From positions 22,532,819-22,596,818 of the forward strand of contig OZ037768.1 in assembly GCA_964035545.1 (NCBI GenBank): a DNA stretch of 64,000 nt, read 5' to 3'. This stretch comes from Bugula neritina (lineage: Eukaryota > Bryozoa > Gymnolaemata > Cheilostomatida > Bugulidae). This document shows, piece after piece, positions 1-13,300 of this stretch. Under the pieces are notes generated by a model. That model ran no database searches and was not told the origin of the DNA. It saw nothing but the letters and a program-made list of their open reading frames with translations. How positions within the stretch are numbered: position 1 is the first letter of the stretch; each line of letters opens with the position of its first letter. Both the position numbers and the translations under genes were made by a program.

Positions 1-547
1 TATATTATACTACATTTTATAGTAGGATGTAATTTACTATAGTTTATTGTATTATTTATACCGTTGTTGTGTTTATGACGTATTATGCTAAATAGGATGT
101 AGTATAATATTTTATATTATATCAAAGTGTAATATAAAGCAATTATTTTCGAGCATTTGGTCCCATCTTATTTTGAGAGTTAAAAGATTTCACCTTCTAT
201 TTTTAAATTGCTTAGCATTATCAATCACTGAATTGGAATTGGTTGTACTCCCATTTCCATTATTTCCATTTTTATCAATGCTTATTGCACTATCTACTGC
301 TTAGTTTATTGACACTAAAATGATGATGCAATATGCATGTATCTTCATAACATTATTGACTGGCCACGGTCAACACTGGAGATCAATAAAACACTACATA
401 GGCTACTAATTTAAATTTCTTATTTTATCTCATATTTGTGGTTTGGTGTACTAAAGTGCTATTGGTTGTATAATATGATATTATAGAATGTTGTATTATA
501 TTGCTTTTATACATGACATATGATTATTGCGACGTAATGAGGGAACA

Positions 548-622
548 GCTGTGGGCTAGTGGTTTAATGCTCTAGCCTAGCAAGCAACTAGACCAATGGG
601 TTCGAATTCTGGCAGGGCCATT
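548..622 (+). repeat. tRNA-derived SINE head (fragment)
   Basis: The stretch contains an A-box-like GGGCTAGTGGTTTAATGC and a B-box GGGTTCGAATTC at tRNA-like spacing. The ends do not form a 7-bp acceptor stem, so this is a pol III promoter remnant of a SINE and not a working tRNA. Confidence 0.5.
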
Positions 623-854
623 GATGATGTTAGGAACCGCATTGTTTACAAATTGCAGCATTACAAATCTATTTTAGTATTTCATGTTTTATATTTAGAA
701 TGTTTTTAGTTTGTATGTAATAAAATTTGTTTGTTTTAAAATCTCCATCTTATTTTAAAGCTGACTAAAGACTGTGACTCTCATGATGATTAAAACATGG
801 TTTGGGGGCTTGCAAAGTTGCCAATATAAATTATAACCAAATGCCCCTCCTGAA

Positions 855-930
855 ATTATCAATGGTCCTACCTGGATTCGAGCCCCATTAGTTTAGCACA
901 CACTAGGCCAATGCTCTAATAATATGTCTA
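855..930 (-). repeat. tRNA-like SINE fragment, minus strand
   Basis: Read on the minus strand it has TTGGCCTAGTGTGTGCTAA followed by a B-box-like GGGGCTCGAATCCAGG. There is no acceptor-stem pairing. It lies about 250 bp from the fragment at 548-622, in the opposite orientation. Confidence 0.35.
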
Positions 931-1365
931 CGAATAAGAGATTTTCTTGCATTGCATGCTTTACATGTAGCCAATGGTTATATTTCCACACTACTATTGT
1001 AACTCTCACTCCATACTCTTAATTTAATATTGACTAATCTATGATTTCTCTCTCCATTAAATTAAAAGCTTTTCACTGACAGTGTCTACCTTTAGAAAAC
1101 ATGCTTATATTATTGTAAATAGTCTAAATATATGTACAATATTGCATAACTCTAGTAGCCCTAGTTCTTCAATTGTTTGTATACATTTAGAGTTGGTACC
1201 TGGTGTACTCGTCCCTGTAAAGGTAGTTTTATTGCTTGGATTATTGAACTAGACTTAAGCTTGTTAGAAAACATATGCAATTATAGTCTTTCTCTAGATA
1301 GAAAGCTGTTAAGCCTACACCATAGTTGCCAGTGTACATTAGTAGTATCATGGTGAGCTGACAAT

Positions 1366-4300
1366 ATGGCTGTGTGTTCCTTTGCAGGCGTTTTGATGTT
1401 GCTGCCAGGCATTCTCCTCGGACTATTTGTAACTGTTCAGGGTCAAGGACAAATTAACTCTCCACCGTAAGTTTATAACTGAAATATGAAGTTTGCGCCA
1501 AAAAAGTCCCACTTATTTTCATACTTATTTTAAAAGAGAAATTCTGTTGAATAATGTGAGAAGTTGTTGAGAAGTTTGTGTTTTATTTCTGCACTTGGGG
1601 TTTCAGACGGCTTTCTCCAGGAAATGGCGTGTCAGTCAAACTCAAATATGCTAATAATTCACACGTTTTTGTGCACTTTGGTGCTAGTGCCAAGTTCAAT
1701 TCATCTTTGTAGACCATAACCGGCTCATAAAGCTTGACAATTAAAAATTAGATTTTCATCTTTAGCAAATTATAACTAAAAATAATCCTTAACCTTCAAG
1801 TGAAGATCAATCAAGCCAAACAAAAATTTGAACTTTGTACTTTTGAGAAACTAGGCCACAGCGAAGGATGTGTCTTAATAACTATTATCTCTCAGCTTTG
1901 GGTTTTGGGACTTCCTCTTCAATACTGTTTGACTCATTTGTCTGTTTTTCAAAATTTTTGTTGCAACTGTTGTGTTTATAAACTTTTCAACCACACTTGA
2001 AGCCCTTTGTTGATAACAATTCAACTTCCTGAATATCTGTTATGATATTCTATAGTGAAGCCGTAATTGAGTTTAATTTATTCAAATATTATTCAGCTAA
2101 TTTTTGTTTCCTCTTTCATATATCAATGTTACACAATACAATCCTCTTAGCAAGGAGTTATCCCCCATGTTAGCACTTGTGAATTTATATATAAATTCTA
2201 CATAATATTTTAGTGAATGTAGTTTGTATTGTTAGGAAAAGCTGACTGGAAATTATTAATATCTTGCTATGATTGTTTCTATAAAATTTTCGCCTGCACT
2301 GGGATTCGAACCCATGACCTCCGGCTTGCAACCCTAGCACGCTAACCACTGCACCACAGGGACTACTGGGTAATCTAATCACTACCATTATACTGTCTTC
2401 TGATTTTTCAGAACTTATGTGGTTGTGACGCCAACCATCATACGACCCAACCAGGAAGTTGTAGTTGCAGCTACCATCTTACAGTTGAGTTTCTCGGAGA
2501 CGTTTACAGTTTCCACGGTGATTAGTTACATCACGGAGGGAGGACCTCCCTTGGAAATTAGTAGCGCAGAGCACACTTTCACTAGACCTGGAACTCATAA
2601 CATCATACTTAAGGTAAACTGTTATATACCTGGAACTCATGATATCATACTTAAGGTAAACTGTTATATCGTAGGTAAATATTTAACTAAAACAGTGTAA
2701 AGCACAATTAGAAGGTGTGAAGTAACTCAGACTAGTATTCCTCAAAACAGAAGACAACCCTTCATCATTTTCCTCATACAATGAAACGTAAACAGCTTTT
2801 TTGCTGATTTTTATGCAATATTATATTATTTATGTTTTGCAACAGAATTGGTAGCTACAGGAAAAATTCTGCAGCGACTAAAATTTTGCGCAAATAAGAC
2901 ATCTCGTTACCAGCATGACTTCTGATTCAAGTTCTACAGCATTGAGAGTAAATGTCTATGATACAGTCTAGGTTATTAGCTATAAGTCGATTTATAAATA
3001 GGTTTGTTTGAATTTTCTATTCAAAGTTACTAGCCGTTAAAGCACCAGTTAAAATGCTTTTTTTGGGTTATTTGCTTTTATTAGCAATAACTGCAGCCAG
3101 AGATGATATCTTTGATTTAAAAAAGTTTGCTTTCTATTTTTAAGTGAGAAAATTATGTGATTGATTGTATAGTTTGATTTTTTCATATCAATCACTGGTT
3201 TAGGCAAATGAGAACTGAGTTTCGGAGATGTTGAAACTACTAAGAATATTATTTCTACATTCTAGTAAATAATACGGTCAGTTATTTAGACCTGCATAGC
3301 TTATGTAGAATTATAAATAACTGTACTGGAGTAAGTCCTGAATTATTATGGCTATTATTAATAATCTCAATAATACATGTGGCAATATAATGCTAATCTA
3401 CAAACAGATTGCCTACCATTCATCTCGGAGCAACTGGCCCTTGGGTCATCTTTTTCATGTATCTAAATTATGAGAAATATATTTAAATTCAGTTTTTATA
3501 TTGGATTACAAGTTTGTGATTTCAACCAAAAATAGAGAATATATATGGGATAAACTGACTGTGATATATCTACACCACAAAGAGCTGCACCCACACACAG
3601 AATTTCTGTGGCTGATATATAGCGTTACAAGTATACAGTTACAGGTCAATGCTATTTGAAAGTAGATCTCATTGGTTGCCAGGGTCTCTCTTCGGTTTCA
3701 AAGAAACTATTTCAAAGACGGTTGGAGTCATTGACTTTCAATGTGGTTGATTTAAAAAATAAGTTTTCAATGATACAATTGGCTGCTTTGCTTTTAGCCT
3801 GTTTTAGAAACTTCTAGAATCTAGATCACAGGAGAGAGATACTACATTAATCATGAAGATCTTAAACTCACATTCTATATATTTACATCAGAAAATTACC
3901 TCATAAATAATATTAATTTTAATCTAATGTAGGCGTAGATGTCTAGTTGGTGTGAATTATATCCGTTAAATTGATTGGCCCACTTGAAAAATATTCACAT
4001 ATGATTCATAATATTTCAGCTCAACCTCTAGTTTGAAAATGCTGATCTGGGTTTCGTAGCTGGACAATAAAAAGGATTAATAGAAAAGTTGTACTAGTTG
4101 ATATAAGTTAATATAAGTTAAAGTATGCATAAAAGAGTTGACAAAATTAGTTTAGTAAAACTGTTACAATCTTCAGAATTCAATATTATTTACAGAGATA
4201 CTATTCATATAAATATAATGTGTAAATATTTAAGTATACACACATACACACACATACACACATATACACACATACACACACTACTAGTTGCCCAGAAGTT

Positions 4301-7300
4301 GAACTCTTGTACTCACTTCAGGTATTTAATAACAACACATGCTAATTCTAGTTTGATGAGTTTTCCTGTGACATCCATCTACCAGCTTCTTGCATGCACC
4401 GTGTTCCAATATTATTAATTCCTGTGTCAACATTTCCTTAAAATTGCAGAGTCTAGCTGCAGTATCAGACTTTTGTTCCACGACCAAATTGGTGGAAAAA
4501 ACTATAAGTTTCTATGCTTTGATAATAGACCATAAAATCAGCGGCTGAAAGCATGATAAGTACTCTAAATGGTTGGGCAAAGGGATATATATTTTTTATT
4601 ATGCCTATTCAATTCGCCACGGCAACCGTTGGCTGACATTAGTTTTGATAGGCCAGACAAAGACTGATTTATTTTCTCCGAGATGATTTCAAACAGCTGT
4701 TTTTTAAAAGTTAATAATTCATGTCACTTAAAGTTATTAAATGAAGGGCAATGAATCTCTCAACTGGTTCACAGTCTAATATATGAGGGGAGTTTACCAT
4801 TTCATTGGTTTTCTGCCAGTCTGCTGGTTTCTCTAGAAGAATTCTTTGCTCTACTGTATTCTATTCTATAGATTCTTCTAATTCTACTCTATTCTATTCT
4901 ATAGATTCTTCTAATTCTACTGTATTCTATTCTATACCATCTTCTAATTCTACTGTATTCTATTCTATACATTCTTCTAATTCTACTGTATTCTATTCTA
5001 TACATTCTTCTAATTCTACTGCATTGTAATGTCCCTAGTTGGTAACTATACATTTTTTATGCAATGCAACATAGCTAAAATATGATAGACATGTGCACCT
5101 TAAATTGGAGCATAAATTCTTTTATTAAAATATGAAAACATATTTATTTGTGTTATTGTCAACATGTCATTTTTAATAATTAATTTAATTGCTTTTAGGT
5201 TTCATTTCAACTAAAATTAATTAATTTTTTATACTTGATTGTTGGAATACCAACCTAATTTATCTCTTGACATTTTAGTTCCTTGGTGATCGGATTTTCT
5301 GATTAGTTCTGCATTGTTTGCTATTTGCTGCATGGAATAAATCCATCATTGTTTGGATTACCATGACATTTATTCTCAGAGATTCTGACAGTTTTTCTAG
5401 TTTTCTCTTGCAGTATAATCTTTTAAATCTTCTCTCATGAGTTGACAAAGCAAAGATAGAATTGTCCTCTATTCTTAGCCTTATTGTCCGCAAGTTTAAG
5501 ACAAAGTCCATTAAGGGTGGGTACTGGAATTTGGACTGTAAAAAACTTAGATTTCATGGAAACAAGGCTCATAACTCAAATTACTTTGGAAAGATCATAT
5601 TGAGTTACAAACTGCATAGCTTCATCTGTCTGCTGCATCAGAAACTAGGAAACGTTTTTTTTCATCATATCTAAAATTTCCCTCACACCTGGTAAAGCAC
5701 ATTAATATTTCTAATGGGTTCCCCCAGGGTCGTGGAATATTTTTTATTTCGGAGAAATATCTGAGTAACAAACAAATAAACCAACATATATGTTGTGCAA
5801 TGTTTATAACCAGAGGATTTTAATTTTTTGCGTATTTTTGCATATATGTCAATGTCAGGCATGTTCACATGAGTATGTAATTCGGTGAGTAAAAACTTCA
5901 CCAAAACCAAACTCACATAACATTCGAATAGCAACATTCAAACAATTGCAGTTTCATTTAATTATTCAAAGGTTTGAGTAAAGCAAGGTGAAGGTTATCT
6001 TTGTTTTTTTTTCTGCCCTGCAGCAAATATAGGTATTCATTAGTGTTGGCTAATATAACATATGAGTAGACAAATCAGTATCTTTTAAAACATTTAAAAT
6101 TTGCCTTTTTTTGAATTCTAAACTTTTAATACACCTCCCACTTTTTAACCATCTCTCGTGAACTACTTTCCTTCTCTAAACTCAATGCTCTCTCAGTGTC
6201 TCTCTCACAGTGTGTTCATCATTAAGAAGCTACAACTGTCAAACTGGATGATGGATTATTAGGATTAAATACTTAGCAAATATTTGTTGGTGTTTATAGC
6301 AGGCTAGATTCTTTTATCATTTTTTACCAATTAATTTCGGTTAGATTCTGCAGTACTGGTATCTGGTGCACCAGTTTTTTAGGTATCCCAGCGTTTGAAA
6401 TTCTTTCTTTAGCTTTTCTTGATGAATAGCCATGTCAAAAATATCTTAGAGGGAGGGGCCTCCCCTCCCCTACCTGTGTATGTTTGCGCTGGGGCTAAAA
6501 TTATTCTGAGACACCAGAATTTTCGAATGAGAACAAATTAGTTTTAGTCATAATAAATTAAAGAATAAATGTAAGTGATAGCTAACAAGGTGAAATATGT
6601 CAATGAAAGAATTTTGGCAGCACAGGCATGTTGAACTACTTTACTTGATGTGTCACATGATGTCACATGCAGTCTTTGCAAGCCTTAATGAATTGTTTTT
6701 AGCTTTAAAAATAGCTTTAGAAAATACGACTTTGACATATTGTGCTAAAGTGACAGACGAATGTTCACAAACTATTTGACAGTTGTATGTTCTTGTCTAG
6801 ACATTGGAAAGTGTAGCAAGGAATCTTTTACACAATTTTAAGTTTCAATTTTTTTTTCGGTAATGGCCATATGGTTCTGCTCCCTTACTTTATAAAGATT
6901 GGCTTCATTAGTATGTAAAAAGTGCTCCAAACATTCTTTAACTTTATCTCAAGAAGTTTACAATTTATCCGTCAAATCTTCAAAATTTCTTGTAATTTTG
7001 TTTACAAATGCACTGAAAATGTGCTGCCAATATTTTATATAAAATAATGACCTTTTCTCTTGCTCTCTTTGGCCACCAAAGATATATCTGACGATGATTT
7101 ACAATTTTCAAAGTTTAAGCCCTACTTCTAGCAAAGGGACATAAATTCAATGTAAGAAATAAAACGACATTATAGTTGAACATATATGACTGCTACTGCT
7201 GCTGCTGCTACTGCTGCTATTACAACCATTATTATTTCTATATACTACTCTTTCTAAAACATGTCAAAATATTTTACTTCTTCATACTATTCAGCTTGGA

Positions 7301-10300
7301 CATTTGGACTTGTCAACTTGAGTTACGCAATAAACTGAAAGGCAAAAAATGTTATTGAATCAGAGTTGAAATATTTTATATCCATAAACATCGTAGGCAT
7401 CCAGGTTATTTTGATAAAATCAATTACTGTTAATTGAAAGATCATACTTTTTTAGTTACATTCACAAAATATATAAAAAAAATCTCAACTCAATATACCA
7501 GAAAAAATGAATTAAAATATATGTGTTAATAGCACTAATATTGACGTGACCGTGGCACATGAAAAATCTGAAAGAAGAGTTGTCTTCTTTTTTTCTATAT
7601 TAATATATAGAGCTTGTCGTGAAAATAAAGATTTTTAAAAAAAAATATTGTGACCCTCTGGTAACTTCCAGAATTTAGAAAATTGGCTCATATATTTCCT
7701 TTCATGTGGACAACAGCTCACTTTTTTTAAAATTTATTTTGAAGCTCTTTTCGTAAAAAATATTTAAAAGTAAAAAATCCAAAATTTTTACAAATTGGTT
7801 CGGGGCTTGATGTGAAAGGCATTTAGACGAAGATGTCAAGGTCACCATTAATAACTTTATTCTATGACAATACTGCACGGAAAGTTAACCATTTGAGCTG
7901 AAAATTAGGTTGCTAGCATATTGGTATACATTATATTGATTGTTGCAGTATTATTTTTTAAATTTGTTTTATCAGTTATGTTTAACTTCTTCATAGAGCT
8001 GCTGTTAGACTAAGAGTAAGACATAATATTAGCAACAATGATAATAAATAATAATATTAAATTATTATTAAATTCACGAAGAAGTATCACTATCACTATC
8101 ACTATGACTATGATACACTATGACTATCACTATGAGTGTCGTAATCGTATAAATTAATTATGAGTATGAGTATCACTATGACATTAACTCAATCAGTGAT
8201 TGACTAATACTATGAATATGACTATGCATAACTCAATGAGAATATCAATATGAATATCAATATGGCTTCTAATTCTTGTAACTTTTGACTATGACGATGC
8301 TGATAGTCATAGTGATAATCACTGCCAGCCCAAGTCTCATACTCATAGTGATACTATTACTATTGTCTATTAGTATTAATAATTAGTATTACTATTAGTA
8401 CAACTACTAGTATTACTCATAGTTCTGTTAATGATGCAGATGATAGTTTTAGAAGTTCTACTTCTACTTTTATAGTACGCTAGATTGTATATGTTGAACT
8501 CTACTCATTTTTTACTACTAATGCTAATACTAATAGTAATAGTAATAATGATTATAGTTGTTATAATGATAGCAATACTAATAGTAATAATAACTATTTA
8601 AATTTGATAATTTATGTTTTACAACAGCATTATCACTTATCAATTACATTGGTTCATAATATGCTTATTTTAATTTTGCTTTGTGTGTTTTGTCATGTTA
8701 TAAAATTAAGTTCGTATGGTTATTTAATGAACTAGAGAACTAGCCAAATGTTATGTAACAGTTGCAATAATTTACTATAAACTCAGTGAAATTTAAAACC
8801 TAATTGATATTACTATGACATTGATTGTACAGAGGTAGCTAAAATATACATTAAATTACCAATAATTTTAACTCGCCAATACACTATGAGTAGAACAATC
8901 AAATGCAATGATAGAAAATTAATTAGTCATAGCAGCCCGTTGCTTGAAGAACATCGAGCTACAGGTCTAAAATGATGTAGTTTTGTGATCCATTACAAAA
9001 CAAAATAATTTTTTTCAAACTGGTTTAATACTTTTATTATGAACACGCTTATCAAAGTAACATGTTTGTGATGTATATTCTATTAAAAAAGCAATCACAT
9101 CAGGTTTTCAATTTGTATGTTGTACAATGTTTATTATGGTGACAAGTTACTAAATCATATGGTTCAGCTTTGTAAAGTAAAGCTGATAAAATAAATACAA
9201 GTATATGATTGTTTTACTGCTATATATTAAATTTAAATGAGTTGAATAATATCCTAGTGCAGTGAATTAGATATTTTTTAGCTTTGGTACACCTGTTTGT
9301 TATAGGCTAACATTCCACCAATAAAAGAATGGTGCAAGTAGAAGAAATTTCAGGCGCAGAAAGCTAAGGAGCAGTCAGAATGCTGCCAGAGTTGTGAAGA
9401 GGCACTTAAAAAAGCTGAATTTCAATAATGACATGACATTCGTAACATATCACCCTGGTGTATTTGAACTGACATGGCCAGCAGAGTTCTCGAAGTCACA
9501 TTCAACAGCTATTTACATCATCATGGTTAGCTTAAATTTAATTCCTATATCAGTCTCTAATATATAGTTTGATATCTGCTGTAAATTCGCTTAAGGAGCA
9601 TACACATAACCAAAACTGAGTTACACTATAGTATTTGTTCTTGAATATATTTACCAAGATAAGTAGATTTGCTAATTCATTAACAGTAAAATTATAATGA
9701 TACAACAATTTTTCTTTTAGATGATTCAATCAATAACACAAGACACTACAACATGGTTTTGCAGTTATAGAGTATTAATTTTCTGGCTCTTTCCAAATCT
9801 TCATAGAAGGCAAAGAAAACCACCGTCAGCTTGCCTTTATAACTGAGTGCAAGCTTCTTCCACCTACAAATGATGATAAACAATTTGCTGATGTGGAACT
9901 TTCTAATTTTGTTTACAATGAAGATAGATTATAGGACATTATTCTTTATGTAAAGATTGTCAAGTTTTGTTATAATTAAGAACAGTTTTAGTTTCAATAA
10001 ATCAGTTCAACATTATGGACATCATTGCACAAACATTTTAATCTTTACTACCTACAAAGGTATCTGATGGACTACTTGAAAATACAAAACTATGCTCCAG
10101 ATACACAATGAACTGACCAGCAAAGTTAAAATGAGTTGGAGATGTAGAACATAATATCTTGTTCAAGGCTTTTCCCTGCTGTTGGAACCTTCTACTTCAG
10201 AACACTGAATTGAACAAACATATGTAGATATATAAAACTTTGCAAACAATAATAATGTGAAATTAGTTGCTAAGTATCACATTGCTAATAAATACAGCGT

Positions 10301-13300
10301 TGTGTAATGTTTTATTTAATTTTTTTTTGAGCCATTTGATCTATAGGCCCGCATAGTATTTACTATATTATAACTAATAAATTGCAGACACATTATGTCA
10401 GACCAGTCTCCATTTAAATAGAATAGTGTAGGCTATCAAATTTGTAGAAGTAAAAAACCGCATTCTTATTGAGTAAAATACTTACCTTTTTTTTCATGAT
10501 GCCTCTACTGCTAAAAAGAGAAGTTTTTATCAATACAGCTCCATCAATCTGTATCCTGATGAAGCTAGTAGTTTAGGAACATTTGTGGCGGGGAGTGTAG
10601 GCTGAGCTGCAGTATAGGAAGAACCCCAACATATGTAATCTATTCAGCACGTTATATGTATTGTAGAAATTTATTCAAAAAAGAATTTAGAAAATGCTTT
10701 ATGAAGCATGAACAAAGTAAAAATTAATTAATATTATTACACCCATTAGAGTTACTAGCAGCTATAGCATTAAAATTATGTATTTTTATAAAATGTGTCT
10801 AATTTATGCTACAAAGTGATTACTGCCAAAGGTTACAAAATTTACCAGTCGCATTCATGCAGCTGATGGAGAATAACAAACCTTCACATGCAACAAATAC
10901 AATTAGTAGCTCAATCTAAAACTAATGTTAGGAGTATAAGTTATAGTTATTCTAAGGAATAATTGCAAAAAAAGTTACTTAGAGGAATTTAACTCTTATT
11001 ATAATGTAATTATCTTCCAAGATATATTACAACATCACTACTTGGATGCATACAATGTCATATTTATATTGGCATCAACATAATTTTCAATAATTTCCAA
11101 TCTATTAACTTGAGCATTATGATTGTGATTATTTTATAAATAAGGCGATGATTAGGCACTGTTGGTATTTTGGTTCAATTTATTTATAGCTGTAACAGGC
11201 AGAGTTGTAAATATAATGGATATATCAAAATTCCAATGGGTATAGTACTCTAACACAACATTGATACTAATAATTGTAGTCACTTACTCTTAGAGTTAGT
11301 GAATGATGATACAGTCATAACAATTTGAATATCAATCAGCATTAGAGATAGACTGACTGCTTTATAATATTATAGTTATTATGTCAAATTGAATTTATTC
11401 ACTATAACTAAAAAAATTATGATTATAATTATAAATTAAAATAATTTAAATAATATATTGATAATTATTGGAAGCATAATTATATTTATTGTTATGATCA
11501 TTATGATTATAATTATTTAATATTATCTTTATGTTTGTATTTAAAGTTGTTCCTTAAATCTAAAGTTGTTTAAGTTTTATAAATTTATTATAATTATATT
11601 ACTGTATAAGTATTGCTATTACTATTAGTATTAGTATAATTAAATTATTATAATTTATATTTTATTATTTATATTTATTTTACTTTTTATTTTAAGACCA
11701 ACAGTTCAAATTAATACTTGTGTCGTTTGCTTTATATTATAACTTACAAGTATAACTATTAACATAATAACATTAGATTTGCTATTAGTATTACTATGAA
11801 TATAAATATTTATGTTAATATAGCTATCGGTATAACTTATACTTATAGTTATAACTAATATTACCAGTATTACTATTACTGTATTAGTTTCGAAACTGAT
11901 CCTGCTCCGTAACATTAACATACTGATACTGTCATATGATTATCATTATGACTAATAATGGTATTAATAAATATAACCATTGAATATTATTAATAATAGT
12001 TCACCAATACTAATAGGCGATAGTCATAGACTTAGAGTGAGAGTCATAGACATAGACTAGTGATACTCATACTCTACTGATAGTCATAGTGATACTGTGA
12101 TTCACTGATTCAATTACAAATTTTAAAACTTGGTTTTACGTAGACAACTACTAACCTATAGTTCATCACAAAACGGTTGAAAATCATCATTTACTGCATA
12201 TTTAAGAGTAATTTTCTGGTAGTGTGGTCGACATGATAATTGAAATTAAAATAGGAAAAATAATTATTTTGTGATTTACAGCAAGTTACAAACTAGCGAA
12301 ATGGAATAGTCCATTTGAAAACAGTCAAATTAGTTACCTTTCTTGATGTTGCGTAGCTAACGTTAGTTATTAGTAGCCGCCCGAAGAGTAACATTCATGT
12401 GATTTGAGCTACGAATAACGAGAATCTGTGACAAACCCGCTTCTTAATAACTTTACGCGATATAAACTCACGCTACAATAGGGCTATTTTGCCATCCCCA
12501 CGTCAGAATAGGACACGGAGGGCAAGCTCGCGGGCAAGTCTGGGCAAGTCTAAGACACCTAATATGACCACTTTTACTTGCATTTTTGTAGTGTTTTCGT
12601 ATAAGAAATTGGATAAAATGCTGATAAAACAGTTGAAAAGCATGCAAACTTTCGCTCAAATGTAATAAATAACCTGGATGCTTACGGCCTTTAAAGGATT
12701 GTTGGATGGCCATTTGGTTGAAGTAGCACTGGTGTATAGTATCTGATCATTTAATACTAATAACTTACAAATTTTTCTCTTGAAAATTAGAGTAAAACTT
12801 GAGGAAAGCTTAGGGATAACTAAAAGCTCATTTCAAGCAGAATTACTGAGCTTTATAAATATTAAATGTTGTGAATAAGCTGTAGCCTTTGTATTATCTT
12901 TGTTTTAGACCCCATCCCACATGTCCCATGGCAACTATACTATGCGGGTTGCTGGTTTCTCTGATCCCAAGCTAGAAGGACTGATTTTTTCTAACGAAAC
13001 TAAACTGTTTTTTGACAGCAAACAAGTTTCAGTCTTCATTTTCACGTCCAAAGCCTGGTACAGCCAGAAACAAACAGGTGAGATGGTGATAATATTACCA
13101 TAATATACTGGGATACATATGCAATACTATTTCTGTTATATTATAGTAAGCGTCTCTATTATCGGTTCAATAAATTTGCTTTGGTGAATAAGAAAATATA
13201 GCATCTACTATTAAGTTTTAAATGAGGAGATAAGGCGAAATGCAGATTTGTGGTAAAATATATCAGAATGTAGATAAAATATGTTTAATCTTATAGCTAA

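Larger units (their letters stand above)
1..1365. other. Upstream region of the A2M-like gene, AT-rich, no gene seen
   Basis: No coding segment could be supported. It holds two tRNA-like SINE fragments, listed separately. A first non-coding exon is possible: an acceptor-like ttcctttgcag ends at 1387, and if it is used, translation would start at 1396 instead of 1366. Confidence 0.5.
2656..12908 (+). other. Large intron 2 of the A2M-like gene
   Basis: About 10.3 kb of AT-rich intron. It contains a CA/TA microsatellite (4239-4281), a 33-bp minisatellite (4845-5020), a short CTG-type run (7190-7220), degenerate TATGAC/GTCATA arrays near 8080-8360 and 11960-12110, and an unexplained coding-like stretch at 9330-9934. 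No exon of the host gene is needed here: exon 2 ends in phase 0 (Leu-Lys) and exon 3 opens in phase 0 with TPSHMSHGNYTMRVAGF, as the family alignment expects. Confidence 0.7.

Noticed and set aside
10490-10612. A further coding-like stretch (SFYQYSSINLYPDEASSLGT)
   Set aside because: Too short, without splice borders that join it to 9330-9934, and not recognised; likely chance.
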